Below are positions 8,819-19,189 of a stretch of DNA of 64,000 nucleotides, piece after piece; the first letter of the stretch is position 1; every line of letters begins with the position of its first letter. The translations under genes and the position numbers were made by a program. A model generated the notes under the pieces. It saw only the letters and a list, made by a program, of their open reading frames with translations, ran no database searches and was not told the origin of the DNA. The stretch comes from Cyanobium gracile_A. GTDB lineage: Bacteria; Cyanobacteriota; Cyanobacteriia; PCC-6307; Cyanobiaceae. The DNA lies in NCBI RefSeq assembly GCF_034931305.1, contig NZ_JAYGHY010000006.1, forward strand, positions 31,359 through 95,358, given 5' to 3'.

Positions 8819-9580
8819 ATGCAAGTCATTCCCGCCATTGATCTGCTCGACGGGCATTGCGTGCGTCTGCATCAGGGCGACTACGACCGGGTCACCCGCT
8901 TCAGCGACGACCCGGTGGCCCAGGCCCTGGAATGGCAGCGCCAGGGGGCTAAGCGGCTGCATCTGGTGGATCTTGATGGGGCCCGGAGCGGAACTCCGTG
9001 CAACGACGGCGCCGTGCAGGCCATCGCCGCGGCCCTCTCGATTCCGGTTCAGTTGGGCGGAGGCGTGCGCTCGGCGGAACGGGCCGAACAACTGCTGGGC
9101 TGGGGAGTGGATCGGGTGATCCTCGGCACGGTGGCCGTTGAAAATCCGGCGCTGGTGCGCAACCTGGCGGGCCGCCATCCCGGCCGGATCGTGGTGGGGA
9201 TCGATGCCAAGGAGGGCAAGGTGGCCACCCGCGGCTGGATCGAGCAGAGCACGGTCGAGGCCACGGCCCTGGCCGCCAGCCTCGACGGCACCGGCGTGGC
9301 GGCGATCATCAGCACCGACATCGCCACCGATGGCACCCTGGAGGGCCCCAACCTGACGGCCCTGCGGGCCATGGCCCAGGCCTCCTCCCTGCCGGTGATC
9401 GCTTCAGGGGGTGTGGGTTGTCTCACCGATCTGCTGAGCCTGCTGAGCCTGGAACCCCACGGTGTGACCGGGGTGATCGTGGGACGGGCGCTGTACGACG
9501 GCCGGGTGGATCTGGCGGAGGCCCTGCAGGCCATCGGGGAGCAGCGGCTGCAGGATCCCTTGCAGCTGCCGATCGCCTGA
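8819..9580 (+). CDS. hisA: Phosphoribosylformimino-5-aminoimidazole carboxamide ribotide isomerase (HisA)
   Basis: 253 residues, full length for the family. The enzyme opens the ribose of ProFAR to PRFAR in histidine synthesis. Visible features: the N-terminal beta-strand VIPAIDLLDGHCVRL with the catalytic Asp, the first phosphate loop QLGGGVRS (about 81-88), the DIATDGTLEGPN segment with the second catalytic Asp, and the second phosphate loop IASGGVG (about 197-203) with VIVGRALYDG. Both halves of the (beta/alpha)8 barrel are intact. Confidence 0.97.
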   Translation: MQVIPAIDLLDGHCVRLHQGDYDRVTRFSDDPVAQALEWQRQGAKRLHLVDLDGARSGTPCNDGAVQAIAAALSIPVQLGGGVRSAERAEQLLGWGVDRVILGTVAVENPALVRNLAGRHPGRIVVGIDAKEGKVATRGWIEQSTVEATALAASLDGTGVAAIISTDIATDGTLEGPNLTALRAMAQASSLPVIASGGVGCLTDLLSLLSLEPHGVTGVIVGRALYDGRVDLAEALQAIGEQRLQDPLQLPIA

Positions 9581-9631
9581 ACCCCGCCGCCGCCGGGAGG
9601 GTGGCGCGTGCCGGTGTTGGTCCAACTGCCC

Positions 9632-9637
9632 TATAAC
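9632..9637 (+). promoter_or_regulatory. Candidate -10 box for the Fur-family gene
   Basis: TATAAC stands out in a GC-rich gap, 32 nt upstream of the TTG start of the Fur-family gene. No convincing -35 at 17 bp spacing was found, so this is only a candidate. Confidence 0.35.
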
Positions 9638-9663
9638 AGAACCATCGTTTATGGCGGCAGCGG

Positions 9664-10182
9664 TTGCATCCCACCACGACCACCCCCTCCACCACGGGCG
9701 GCGCCAGCCGCAGCGAGGGTGGTGGTCGTCAACCGGTGACCCAAGCCCTGAGCCACGTCGATGAGGTGTATCAGCGCTGCCGTGATCTGGGCATGCGGCT
9801 GAGCCGTCAGCGGCGCATGGTGCTCGATCTGTTGTGGGCTGAGAAAAGCCATCTTTCCGCCCGGGACATCTTCGAGAAGCTCAACGATCAGGGGCGCCAC
9901 ATCGGCCACACCTCCGTTTATCAAAACCTTGAGGCTTTGCAATCGGCCGGCGTGATCGAATGCCTCGAGCGGGCCAACGGCCGGCTTTATGGCTATCGCG
10001 CCGACCCCCACAGCCATCTCACCTGCACCCAATCGGGCGAGATTCTTGACCTGGATGTGCTGCTTCCTGCCAACCTCCTGCAACAGATCGAAGCGCAGAC
10101 CGGGTTCGCGATCGAGTCGTACACCCTGCATCTCTCCGGCCATCCCCGGCCAGCACTGGAGAAAAGCGGCCGGCTTGGTTAA
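9664..10182 (+). CDS. Fur-family transcriptional regulator, PerR-like
   Basis: 172 residues. A winged-helix DNA-binding domain (about 35-105; MRLSRQRRMVLDLL, then HIGHTSVYQNLEALQSAGVI) is followed by the dimerisation domain with the metal-ligand segment DPHSHLTCTQSGEILDLDV. The usual CxxC pairs that hold the structural zinc are absent: the first pair is C-x-x-S and the C-terminal one is missing. That pattern favours a PerR-type peroxide regulator in cyanobacteria over Fur or Zur, but this is inference. The start is uncertain: TTG 9664 opens a low-complexity Thr/Ser/Gly extension, and GTG 9736 would give a 148-residue protein of normal Fur length. Confidence 0.83.
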   Translation: MHPTTTTPSTTGGASRSEGGGRQPVTQALSHVDEVYQRCRDLGMRLSRQRRMVLDLLWAEKSHLSARDIFEKLNDQGRHIGHTSVYQNLEALQSAGVIECLERANGRLYGYRADPHSHLTCTQSGEILDLDVLLPANLLQQIEAQTGFAIESYTLHLSGHPRPALEKSGRLG

Positions 10183-10208
10183 GGTCGGCCCATTCTTCCC
10201 CCGACAAC

Positions 10209-11885
10209 GTGCCTCGACGTCCGGCACAGCCCCTCCCCCAGCTGCTGCTGTTCGCCGAACCCCTGCAGAGGGCAGGCCTCACCAGTTGGCTTGAGGCCCC
10301 CCCTGGCGGCAGTGCAGCCACTGGCTGGAGCGGCTGTCGGGTGGTGGACGCTGACGGGTTGCAGGGCTCACCCCAGCTCATCGTCTGGTGCCTCGGCGCT
10401 CTGCCCGAGCCGCAGGCGCTCGATGGCGAGAGCCGCCGCCTGCTGGAACGCTGGCATCCGGCGCCGCTGTTGCTGCTCTTGCCGGTCGACCACCCCTATG
10501 GCAGCGATGTTCTGCTGCAATTGCCGGCCCAGGGCCTGATCGAGCAGGCCGACGCCGACAGCCTGCGGGAGGCCGTTACGACTGTGCTGGCCGGCGGCCG
10601 CGTGCTGGCGATCGGTGCTGCCCACCAGGCCTCTGCGGCCACCCCCACCGTGCCCATGGGCCTGGGCCAGTGGTTGCTGCTGAGCGGGCTGCAGCAGATT
10701 GATGCCGAACTGCGCCTTTGTCTGCGGCTGCTCAATCCACCGCCTGACCAGTTGTTGCCGTTACTGCTGCTGGAGGGCCGGGTGCGGGAGCTGCGGCTGG
10801 CCCGGCGTTTGCTGCTGTGGCTGTGGGGTCCGCTCAGCCTGGCCTGGGGCGAGCCGATCGGCCCTGAGCCCGTCGCCGTCGCCGCCGCCGCCAGCCAGGC
10901 CTCCGCCACGGGCCATGGGGTCGCGATCACCCTGCGGCAGCGCACCGCCGAGGGCCTCTGGGAGGCCCTGCGGGAGCGGCTGAGGCAGGCCGCCGCCGCG
11001 GGACCCAGCAACAACAGCGGCCAACTCCTGGCCCTTGATGGTCTGCACGCTTCCCGCCGCAGCGATCTGCTGTTGGGGCTGCTGGAGCAATTCGACCGGC
11101 TGCGCCATCGGTTGCTTCAGGACGATCCTCGCGGCGAACAGCTGGAGCGGCTCTGGAAGGAGTTGCAACCGGAGCTGCGTCAGCAGGCCCTGCGCCACAT
11201 GGCTGGCTCGTACGTGCAGCTGCCCATGGACGGCAAGCTCTGCCCGGTGGCCGAGACGCTCCTGCACCGCAGCGCGTTTGCCGACGACGACCAGGAACTG
11301 CCCGATCCGGTGGCCATGCTCACGCCCCTGCTGCAGGCTCGTCCGCTGCTGGTAGACGGCCACCTGCTGGCTCCGGATGAGCCCCAGGCCGTGCTCTATC
11401 TGGAGCTGTTGCTCAGCAACTGGCTGGTGCGCAGCGCCGAGCTGATCAGTGCCGAGGTGCTGGCGGCCTGCGCCGAATGGCCCGAACTGCGACGCTACCT
11501 GCTCCGTCCCGAGCTGCTGGCCACCCGCAACCTGGAGCGACTGCGCAACCAGCTCAATGCCCAGCAGCGCTGGACCAGCTGGTTCGACCGTCCGATCCAC
11601 CTTTATGAGAGCCGGCGACCCCTGTTTCGCCTCGGGGCCGGAGCCATCGACTGCGTCGATCTCACCGAGCCCCGCGACGACGAACTGCGCCAGCTCGGCT
11701 GGGTGCAGCAGGCGGTGACTCTGGCCCTGGAGGCCCGCGATGCCCTGGCCCCCCAGCTGCAGAGCCTGCTGAAGCGCCTGGGGGATCTGCTGGTGGTGCT
11801 GCTGACACAGGTGCTTGGCAAGGCGATCGGCCTTGTGGGTCGTGGCATCGTCCAGGGAATGGGGCGGAGCCTCAACCGCGGCTGA
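10209..11885 (+). CDS. DUF3685-type cyanobacterial protein with receiver-like N-terminus
   Basis: 558 residues starting with GTG. The N-terminal 110 residues look like a degenerate response-regulator receiver (LLLLLPVDHPYGSDVLLQLP, then EQADADSLREAVTTVLAGGR, the end of a NarL-type receiver), but without the acidic pocket. The large C-terminal part (about 290-510) carries a conserved-looking block around ELRRYLLRPELL and WFDRPIHLYESRRP that I associate with the cyanobacterial/plastid DUF3685 family. An amphipathic/hydrophobic C-terminus (about 525-545) may sit at a membrane. No function is known. It begins 26 bp after the Fur-family gene on the same strand. Confidence 0.7.
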   Translation: MPRRPAQPLPQLLLFAEPLQRAGLTSWLEAPPGGSAATGWSGCRVVDADGLQGSPQLIVWCLGALPEPQALDGESRRLLERWHPAPLLLLLPVDHPYGSDVLLQLPAQGLIEQADADSLREAVTTVLAGGRVLAIGAAHQASAATPTVPMGLGQWLLLSGLQQIDAELRLCLRLLNPPPDQLLPLLLLEGRVRELRLARRLLLWLWGPLSLAWGEPIGPEPVAVAAAASQASATGHGVAITLRQRTAEGLWEALRERLRQAAAAGPSNNSGQLLALDGLHASRRSDLLLGLLEQFDRLRHRLLQDDPRGEQLERLWKELQPELRQQALRHMAGSYVQLPMDGKLCPVAETLLHRSAFADDDQELPDPVAMLTPLLQARPLLVDGHLLAPDEPQAVLYLELLLSNWLVRSAELISAEVLAACAEWPELRRYLLRPELLATRNLERLRNQLNAQQRWTSWFDRPIHLYESRRPLFRLGAGAIDCVDLTEPRDDELRQLGWVQQAVTLALEARDALAPQLQSLLKRLGDLLVVLLTQVLGKAIGLVGRGIVQGMGRSLNRG

Positions 11886-11907
11886 GGTGGCCGCTGTGCA
11901 GGGCACA

Positions 11908-12500
11908 ATGAGCCGAGACGCCCGCTGCCCCTTGCCCCGTTTGCTGTCACGGCCCTTCGCCGGCCTCTGGGCCCTTCTGTTGATCATGGCGATGGGACTG
12001 CTCTGGACCCCTGGTCCGGCGTCGGCGAGCCTCGAGAACGACCGCTATGACGGCAACATCTTCGCCCTCTATGCCGGCAACGGTTCGCTGGTGCCGCCCC
12101 GCAGCAGCCTGGCCCAGTCCCTGGCCGACCATCGGGTGGCGGTGATCGTCTATTACCTCGACGACAGCAGCGTCAGCAAGCAGTTCTCCCCGGTGGTGTC
12201 CGAGCTGCAGCGGATCTGGGGCAATGCCATCGACCTCATCCCCCTGGTCACCGATCCCCTCCAGAACCGGCCCGATGGCGGCGTCAGCGATCCCGCCCAT
12301 TACTGGGACGGCCTGATTCCCCAGGTGGTGGTGATCGACAGTGACGGCCGGGTGGTCTTCGATCGCCATGGTCAGGTGAGTGTCGATGCCATCAACACGG
12401 CCGTGAGCGCAGCCACCGGCATTCCGATGGCGCCAGGCTCCGGCAACAGCGCCACCTTGAGCTTCAACGAACTCAACAGCGAAGTGGTGGCGTCCCGCTG

Positions 12501-12501
<1 letters not shown>
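11908..12501 (+). CDS. Thylakoid/lumenal thioredoxin-like protein, possible photosystem I accumulation factor
   Basis: 197 residues. A long signal or anchor (about 13-40, ending WTPGPASAS) precedes a compact domain: SLENDRYDGNIFALYAGNGS, VIVYYLDDSSVSKQFSPVV, DLIPLVTDPL, and IPQVVVIDSDGRVVFDRHGQ. The strand-helix order and the cis-Pro-like IPQVVVID resemble a thioredoxin fold, but there is no CxxC. Cyanobacterial relatives are, from memory, named thylakoid membrane photosystem I accumulation factor; I cannot verify that here. The ATG at 11908 fits the signal peptide. The last base of its stop is the first base of the fumC ATG, a sign of coupling. Confidence 0.68.
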
Positions 12502-13880
<1,379 letters not shown>

Positions 13881-14189
13881 GGGCCGGGATCCTTGAATTC
13901 TTCTGGATCGCCCGTAAACTCCCCAACATGTTCAAGGCGATGCTCCTCAGAAGATCTTCTCCGTCGAATCCCTTTTGTATCGATGGTCACATTGATGGGC
14001 ATCGAAGTTGTTTCAGCAACGATGAACGGAGTCCTGACATGATTCCTCTACCGTTCTCACAGGCAAATCTCACTCCGCGCTTCGGCATCACCCTTGCGCT
14101 GATCAACTTCCTGAAGGCGTCGTGCGTCTTTGCGCTTATGAGTGGGGCCGCCATCGTTGCTCCCTGTCCAGGATTGTTGCAGTCCTGAG
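13881..14189. other. Spacer between fumC and the pilin genes, with a possible short ORF
   Basis: No known gene is recognised in these about 310 bp. An open frame 13928-14188 (plus) ends two bases before the first pilin ATG. Its inner ATG at 14040 would encode a 49-residue peptide with one hydrophobic stretch (FGITLALINFLKASCVFALM). It could be a small membrane peptide or a leader coupled to the pilin gene, but nothing else supports it. Confidence 0.3.
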
Positions 14190-14684
14190 ATGTCTTTGCT
14201 TCACGTCCCAGACCCAGGACATCAGTCCGTTGGCATCATCCCCCCCGGCGCTCTGCGACCGTTGCTCCGTCGCGGGGGCTTTCAGCGAACAGGCGGCCTG
14301 AGCCTCACCCGATCACCGGGTTTCTCGCTTCTGGAGCTGATGATCGTGGCCAGCATCGTGGGAATCCTGACCGCGGTCGTCCTCCCCCAGTACCGCCGCA
14401 GTCGGGCCGTCGCCGAAGCCTCCAGCAGCATTCACGAAACGGTTTCCTTCGGAAAGCATTGCGCCGTGGCCCACAAGTCCGGGCTGTCTGTCATGGTCGC
14501 TCAACCCTCCGGTGGAGCGACTCAGTTCTGTAACGGTCGATCAACTCGGCAGTTCGACAGTCGCCGCTGGTCGGGGGACGCCACAGGTGTGTTCTGTCTG
14601 GGATTGTCGGCAGCTCAATCCCACCGTCAAGCTAGGTTGCGTGTCACCGTTACGGGGCAAATCACCTGCACCTTCCTTCCCTGA
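14190..14684 (+). CDS. Type IV pilin-like protein, first of a tandem pair
   Basis: 164 residues. The class III signal is PG|FSLLELMIVASIVGILTA (cleavage after Gly44, Glu5 of the mature protein present), followed by the hydrophobic alpha1 helix and PQYRRSRAV. The leader of 44 residues is unusually long for a type IVa prepilin. The mature globular part is short, with four Cys (CAVAHKSG, CNGRS, CLGLS, TCTFLP at the end) matching the next gene one for one. Processing would use the prepilin peptidase at 41721-42572. Likely a minor pilin or pseudopilin; its exact role cannot be told. Confidence 0.83.
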   Translation: MSLLHVPDPGHQSVGIIPPGALRPLLRRGGFQRTGGLSLTRSPGFSLLELMIVASIVGILTAVVLPQYRRSRAVAEASSSIHETVSFGKHCAVAHKSGLSVMVAQPSGGATQFCNGRSTRQFDSRRWSGDATGVFCLGLSAAQSHRQARLRVTVTGQITCTFLP

Positions 14685-14878
14685 CTCGCAGGTTGTTGTC
14701 CTTCGCGACGGCCTTGATAATCGGCTCAGGCTAGGTCGCTGGCCTCTTCAACGGAAGTCCGGGTCCGCAAACATTTGTTGAGAAACCTGGTCGGGTGACG
14801 ATTTCATCTGATCCCTTTGGGGTGTGATTGGAGTGTTACTGCACTTAGAATGAACGCTGTGCAGACAAACACCTGCCC
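14685..14878. other. Gap between the two pilin genes with a candidate -10 box
   Basis: 194 bp, lower in GC than the genes. TAGAAT at about 14846-14851 is a plausible -10 about 30 nt before the second pilin ATG, so the second gene may have its own promoter. No strong -35 partner seen. Confidence 0.3.
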
Positions 14879-15334
14879 ATGACGGAGTCCCCAGCTGGTT
14901 CCATTCACGGGCGGTCAACGACCGCATTAAGTATCAAGGGCTGCATGGGCAGCCCCTCTTCGGTCCCTGCTGGTTTCACGCTCATTGAACTCATGATCGT
15001 GATGTCCCTGGTGGGGATTCTTTCTGTCGTGCTGCTGCCCCAGTACTTCCGGACCAAGATCCAGGCGGAAGCGGCCATCAGCATCGCCGAAACCCTCTCC
15101 TTCGCCGAGCAGTGCGCCGTAGCCAACAAGTCGGGGATTGCCGTGACCGTGCAGCAACCCTTCAACGGCGCCGCCCGGATCTGCAACGGGCAGGCCGTCC
15201 GGCAGATCAACAGCCGCACCTGGTCGGGGGATGCGGCGGGGATCCAATGCCTCGGGGTGACCGCCAATGGCTCCCAGCGCCGCGCCAGGATCCGGGTGGC
15301 CACCGATGGCTCCCTGACCTGCCGCTTCATCTGA
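14879..15334 (+). CDS. Type IV pilin-like protein, second of a tandem pair
   Basis: 151 residues with class III signal AG|FTLIELMIVMSLVGILSV, Glu5 present, then PQYFRTKIQAEA. The globular part repeats the first gene's pattern: CAVANKSG, CNGQAVRQINSRTWSGDA, CLGV and a C-terminal TCRF, so the two arose by duplication. An inner ATG at 14945, with AAGGG five nt upstream, would leave a ten-residue leader, which is the normal length, and may be the true start. Exported and assembled via the type IV pilus machinery. Confidence 0.85.
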   Translation: MTESPAGSIHGRSTTALSIKGCMGSPSSVPAGFTLIELMIVMSLVGILSVVLLPQYFRTKIQAEAAISIAETLSFAEQCAVANKSGIAVTVQQPFNGAARICNGQAVRQINSRTWSGDAAGIQCLGVTANGSQRRARIRVATDGSLTCRFI

Positions 15335-15342
15335 CCCGCAGC

Positions 15343-16722
15343 TCAGAGCAGATTGGCTGCCAGTTCGGCCAGTTCGGAGCGTTCCCCCCGCATCAGGGTG
15401 ATGTGGCCGGAGAGCAGCTGGCCCTTGAAGCGCTCCACCAGCCAGGTGAGCCCATTGCTCTCCGCATCCACGTAGGGATTGTCGATCTGATAGGGGTCGC
15501 CGGTGAGCACGATCTTGGTGCCTTCGCCTACCCGGGTGACGATCGTCTTGACCTCATGGGGGGTGAGGTTCTGGGCCTCATCCACCACCATGAACTGGCG
15601 GGGGATCGAGCGGCCGCGGATGTAGCTGATCGCCTCCACTTCCAGCAGGCCCATGCCCTTGAGATCGCTCCAGTTGCTGCGCGGCGCCCGGTGGCTGCCC
15701 CGGGCGGGCTGGGTGTCCTCGCCACCTAGCAGAAAGTCGAGATTGTCGACGATCGGTTGCATCCAGGGGGCCATCTTCTCCTCGAGATCCCCGGGCAGGA
15801 ATCCCATCTCCTTGCCCAGGGAGATCACCGGGCGGGTCACCAGCAGGCGCTCATAGAGGTGCTCATCGGCCACCTGGTGCAGGCCGGCCGCCAGGGCGAG
15901 CAGGGTCTTGCCGGTGCCGGCCTTGCCTACCAGCGTCACCAGAGCCACCGCCGGATCAAGCAGCAGATCGAGGGCGAAGGCCTGCTCCCGGTTGCGGGGC
16001 TGAATGCGCCCCATCTTGGCCTTGGCTGACTTCTGCAGCGGTTGCAGCGTTCCGGTGCGGCCGTTGTAGCGGGCCAGCAGGGTGTGGGCCGGCTGGGCCA
16101 GGTCGACGAGGGTCACCCCCTCGTTGGCCTGCAGAGGCGAAACCGGGATCGGCTGGGAGGGGATGGCGTCCGCCGAGAGACCCTCCCCGGCCTTCACCTG
16201 GTCCATCAGCTCGGCGCCCATCCAGCGCTCGCTGAAGCCGGGGTACAGGTCGGCCATGTCCACCTTGTCGGTGGTGTAGTCCTGGGCGATCAGGCCCACC
16301 GCATCGGCCTTGATGCGCAGGTTGGTGTCCTTGGTGACAAGCACCACCGGCGCCTGGCCGCCCACCACCTCCTGCAGCCGCTGCTCCAGCGCCACCGCCA
16401 GGATGTTGTTGTCGCCATTGCCCGCCTTCAGCTCGGGCGGCAGCTGGCGCAGGGTCTCGCTGCGGCAGAACACCACCTTCAAGGTGCCGCCGCTGTGGTC
16501 ATTGATCGGCACGCCCTCGGCCAGGTTGCCCTTTTCGCGCAGCTGGTCGAGCAGGCGGGACACCTGGCGGGCGTTGCGGCCCTTTTCGGAGGGATCCCGC
16601 TTGAAACGGTCGATTTCCTCGACCACCTCGATCGGGATCACCACCTGGTTGTCTTCGAAACGGTTAAGGGCCTGGGGGTCATGCAGCAGCACATTGGTGT
16701 CGAGCACGAAGGTCTTGCGCAT
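15343..16722 (-). CDS. PIN domain-PhoH family ATPase
   Basis: 459 residues. An N-terminal PIN nuclease domain starts FVLDTNVLLHDPQAL (about 4-18) with the conserved acidic residues (EEID, GDNNILAVAL, KDTNLRIKA). A PhoH P-loop ATPase domain follows from about 240: Walker A GKAGTGKTLLAL (about 266-277), Walker B FMVVDEAQNLTPHEVKT and GDPYQIDNPYVD. PhoH2-type proteins couple a PIN RNase to helicase/ATPase activity. The ATG at 16720-16722 is set by the PIN start. Its 3' end lies 8 bp from the convergent pilin stop. Confidence 0.93.
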   Translation of the reverse strand: MRKTFVLDTNVLLHDPQALNRFEDNQVVIPIEVVEEIDRFKRDPSEKGRNARQVSRLLDQLREKGNLAEGVPINDHSGGTLKVVFCRSETLRQLPPELKAGNGDNNILAVALEQRLQEVVGGQAPVVLVTKDTNLRIKADAVGLIAQDYTTDKVDMADLYPGFSERWMGAELMDQVKAGEGLSADAIPSQPIPVSPLQANEGVTLVDLAQPAHTLLARYNGRTGTLQPLQKSAKAKMGRIQPRNREQAFALDLLLDPAVALVTLVGKAGTGKTLLALAAGLHQVADEHLYERLLVTRPVISLGKEMGFLPGDLEEKMAPWMQPIVDNLDFLLGGEDTQPARGSHRAPRSNWSDLKGMGLLEVEAISYIRGRSIPRQFMVVDEAQNLTPHEVKTIVTRVGEGTKIVLTGDPYQIDNPYVDAESNGLTWLVERFKGQLLSGHITLMRGERSELAELAANLL

Positions 16723-16807
16723 GCCAGGGCCCTGCCGGTTGCATGGGGCTGAAGCTAGGTCCGCGGGCGCATCTACGCTCCGGCCGGACATTCCCTGACG
16801 TATCGGC

Positions 16808-17986
16808 TTGCCGTTCCCCGTTTCCCTCCTGCTGGTTCTGCTGCTGCTCCTCGGCCTGGGGCTGGTGGTGCTTGAACTGCGCCATCGCCTGCGGCCCGCC
16901 TCCCCCCTGCAGCTGCTGCCGGGTGCCTTCCAGGTGCGGCGCCGAGCCCAGGGCCTGGAGATCACCGGCGACATCCGCATCCGCAACCCCCATCCCCGCA
17001 TGGAGGTGATGGTGCCGGAGATCACCTTGGTGCCCACCGTGCTGGGTCGCAGTGACGCGAGCCAGGTGCGCCATGAGCTGCGCATCACGCCACTGCACCC
17101 AGACGAAGAGGCCCGCCCCGACGGTTACTGGGCCGCTTACATCGTCAAGGGCCGCAAGACCACCGCCGCCCACATCCGCCTCAACCTCACCGGTCCCGCC
17201 GGCGTGGATCTCGAAAGCGTGCTCGACACCCTCTGGATGGACATCCACTGGGTGAACTATGGACCCTTCGGGCGGCTGCAGCGGCGCCAGGGGATCCTGA
17301 TGCCCCTGCAGAAGCCGCAACAGGGTGATCCGGCCGCCCCCGGCTGGCGCGAGGGGGAAGGTTGCCGCGTTCTGCCGGTGCGCACCCATCTGCTGGGGGT
17401 GCTCGACGATTCGCTGGACGTGCTGCGGCGCTACACCGATGGTCTGCTGCAGCCCGGTGACGTGCTCACCATCGGTGAGACCCCCCTGGCGGTGATCCAG
17501 GGGCGTTATCACCACCCGTCGACGGTGGAGCCCTCCTTCCTGGCACGTCTGCTGTGCCGGGCGTTCCACCCCACCAGCTCCCTGGCCACCGCCTGCGGAC
17601 TGCAGAGCCTGATCGATGTGTCGGGTCCCGCCCGGGTGCTGGGGGCCTGGCTGGTGGGCACCGCCCTCAAACTGGTGGGCAGCAAGGGCTGGTTCTATCG
17701 GCTGGCCGGAGAGCAGGCCCGCCTGATTGACGACATCACCGGCACCACGCCTCCCTATGACCAGACGATTGTTCTGGGCCCTGACCAGCCGGCCGCCTGG
17801 TGTGAACAGATGGCGGCGGCCCTCGGGGTGGCCGTGGCGGTGGTCGACGTGAACGACCTGGGCCGCGTGAAGGTGCTGGCCGCCAGCGGCGGCACCGATG
17901 AGGCCCTGCTGATGCGGGCGCTGCGTCCCAATCCCGCCGGCAATGCCAACGAGCGCACTCCGCTCGTACTGGTGCGCCCCGCGTAG
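16808..17986 (+). CDS. CofE-like (F420-0:gamma-glutamyl ligase-like) protein
   Basis: 392 residues. An N-terminal hydrophobic anchor (about 3-22) is followed by an insertion domain and then a CofE-type core: RTHLLGVLDDSLDVLRRYTD, GDVLTIGETPLAVIQGRY, and DVSGPARVLGAWLVGTALKL. Cyanobacteria make no F420 in the classic way for most lineages, so the enzyme name by homology is probably not the true activity. TTG at 16808 is the first start after an in-frame stop at 16796-16798. It opens a six-gene plus-strand cluster running to proB. Confidence 0.72.
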   Translation: MPFPVSLLLVLLLLLGLGLVVLELRHRLRPASPLQLLPGAFQVRRRAQGLEITGDIRIRNPHPRMEVMVPEITLVPTVLGRSDASQVRHELRITPLHPDEEARPDGYWAAYIVKGRKTTAAHIRLNLTGPAGVDLESVLDTLWMDIHWVNYGPFGRLQRRQGILMPLQKPQQGDPAAPGWREGEGCRVLPVRTHLLGVLDDSLDVLRRYTDGLLQPGDVLTIGETPLAVIQGRYHHPSTVEPSFLARLLCRAFHPTSSLATACGLQSLIDVSGPARVLGAWLVGTALKLVGSKGWFYRLAGEQARLIDDITGTTPPYDQTIVLGPDQPAAWCEQMAAALGVAVAVVDVNDLGRVKVLAASGGTDEALLMRALRPNPAGNANERTPLVLVRPA

Positions 17987-18067
17987 AATGCATGGGATGA
18001 CGCTGCGTTCTTCGCCGTCGTCCCTGTTCCGCGTTCCCGCGCCTCTCCCCTTTCTCCGTCGTCTGCC

Positions 18068-19189
18068 GTGCCAGTGCCTGCCGTGCCAGTGCCTGCCCAG
18101 GGCAGACCCTCCCCCAGTTGGACGGTCGAAGCACTCCAGGGCTGGCACCTGCCCCTGCTGGATGATCCCGCCTTCCTGCCGCTGCAGCCGCTGCTGCAAC
18201 GCTCGCTGTTGCTGGCCCTGCCGGAGCAGCTGCTGACGGCGGTGACCAGCCGCCGCCCCCTGGCCGCCCAGGTGCTTGTGGCTTTGCAGCGCCAGGGCCT
18301 CACCCGCCAGCAGGCCCTTGGGCTGATCGTTTGCCGCCGTCTCAATCGCAGCGGCACCTGCTGGCAGGTGCAGCACCTGCGCCTGGCCCTGGCCGCCACC
18401 GAAGCCATCGCTCCAGACGCCTTGGCGCCCAGCCGGGCGGCCCTGGCTGCCGATCTGCTGCGCCAGGCCATCGGTCGGGTGAAGGGCGCCGCCAGCTGGA
18501 TCGCCACCGCCTCCAGTCTCGACACCTCCCGGCTGGCCACCCTGCGGGAGCAGGGGTTCCAGCCCCAGCGCACCGATCGCCTCTGGCGCTGGCAGCCAGC
18601 GGCCGATCGCGCCGTCCCGACCCTGCCGGCTGATCTGCAGTTGCGCCAGCTCAACCGCCGCACGGCCCCGTTGCTCTGGCACCTGGAGCAGGCCACCTGC
18701 CCGGCCCACCTGCGCCAGCTCCAGGATCGCCGCATCGAAGACCTGCTCGACCAGAGCCGCAGCCATGGCTGGATGCTGGTGGATGCGGTGCGCAATGAGG
18801 CTGTGGCGGGCGTGCGCTGGCTCGATGAGCACCCCGGCGGCGGCCAGGCGGTGGAGCTGAGCATCCATCCTGGCTGGGCCCACCTGCTCGAAACGGCGGC
18901 GGAATGCCTGCTGCACCGCCTCGCCAAGGGGGGCACCAGCTTGTGGCTGCGCTGCGAGGCGAGCGACGGCGAGCGCCAGGGCTGGTTGCAGGCCCTGGGG
19001 GCCGAAGCCCACGGCGAGGAGGTGCTGATGGCCCGCAGCGTCTGGCGGCGCCAGGAAGGCCAGCCGGCCAAGCGGGCGGCGCGGCGCCTTGAAGCGGTGC
19101 TCGAGCAGCTCCAGCCCCGGCGGCGGCCCATGCCCACCCCCAGCGGTCCCCTCGGCAGCCTGCCCACGGCGCCGCTGCTTCCCCGCTGA
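18068..19189 (+). CDS. GNAT-like acetyltransferase domain protein, cyanobacterial hypothetical
   Basis: 373 residues from a GTG start. The C-terminal half (about 195-335) has the shape of a GNAT fold (LQLRQLNRRTAPLLW, GWMLVDAVRNEAVAGVRWLDE, VELSIHPGWAHLLETAAECLLHRL), although the acetyl-CoA R/Q-x-x-G-x-G/A loop is poorly conserved. The N-terminal part is Leu/Ala/Gln-rich without a known domain. Its stop is directly followed by the ruvX ATG. Substrate unknown. Confidence 0.6.
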   Translation: MPVPAVPVPAQGRPSPSWTVEALQGWHLPLLDDPAFLPLQPLLQRSLLLALPEQLLTAVTSRRPLAAQVLVALQRQGLTRQQALGLIVCRRLNRSGTCWQVQHLRLALAATEAIAPDALAPSRAALAADLLRQAIGRVKGAASWIATASSLDTSRLATLREQGFQPQRTDRLWRWQPAADRAVPTLPADLQLRQLNRRTAPLLWHLEQATCPAHLRQLQDRRIEDLLDQSRSHGWMLVDAVRNEAVAGVRWLDEHPGGGQAVELSIHPGWAHLLETAAECLLHRLAKGGTSLWLRCEASDGERQGWLQALGAEAHGEEVLMARSVWRRQEGQPAKRAARRLEAVLEQLQPRRRPMPTPSGPLGSLPTAPLLPR

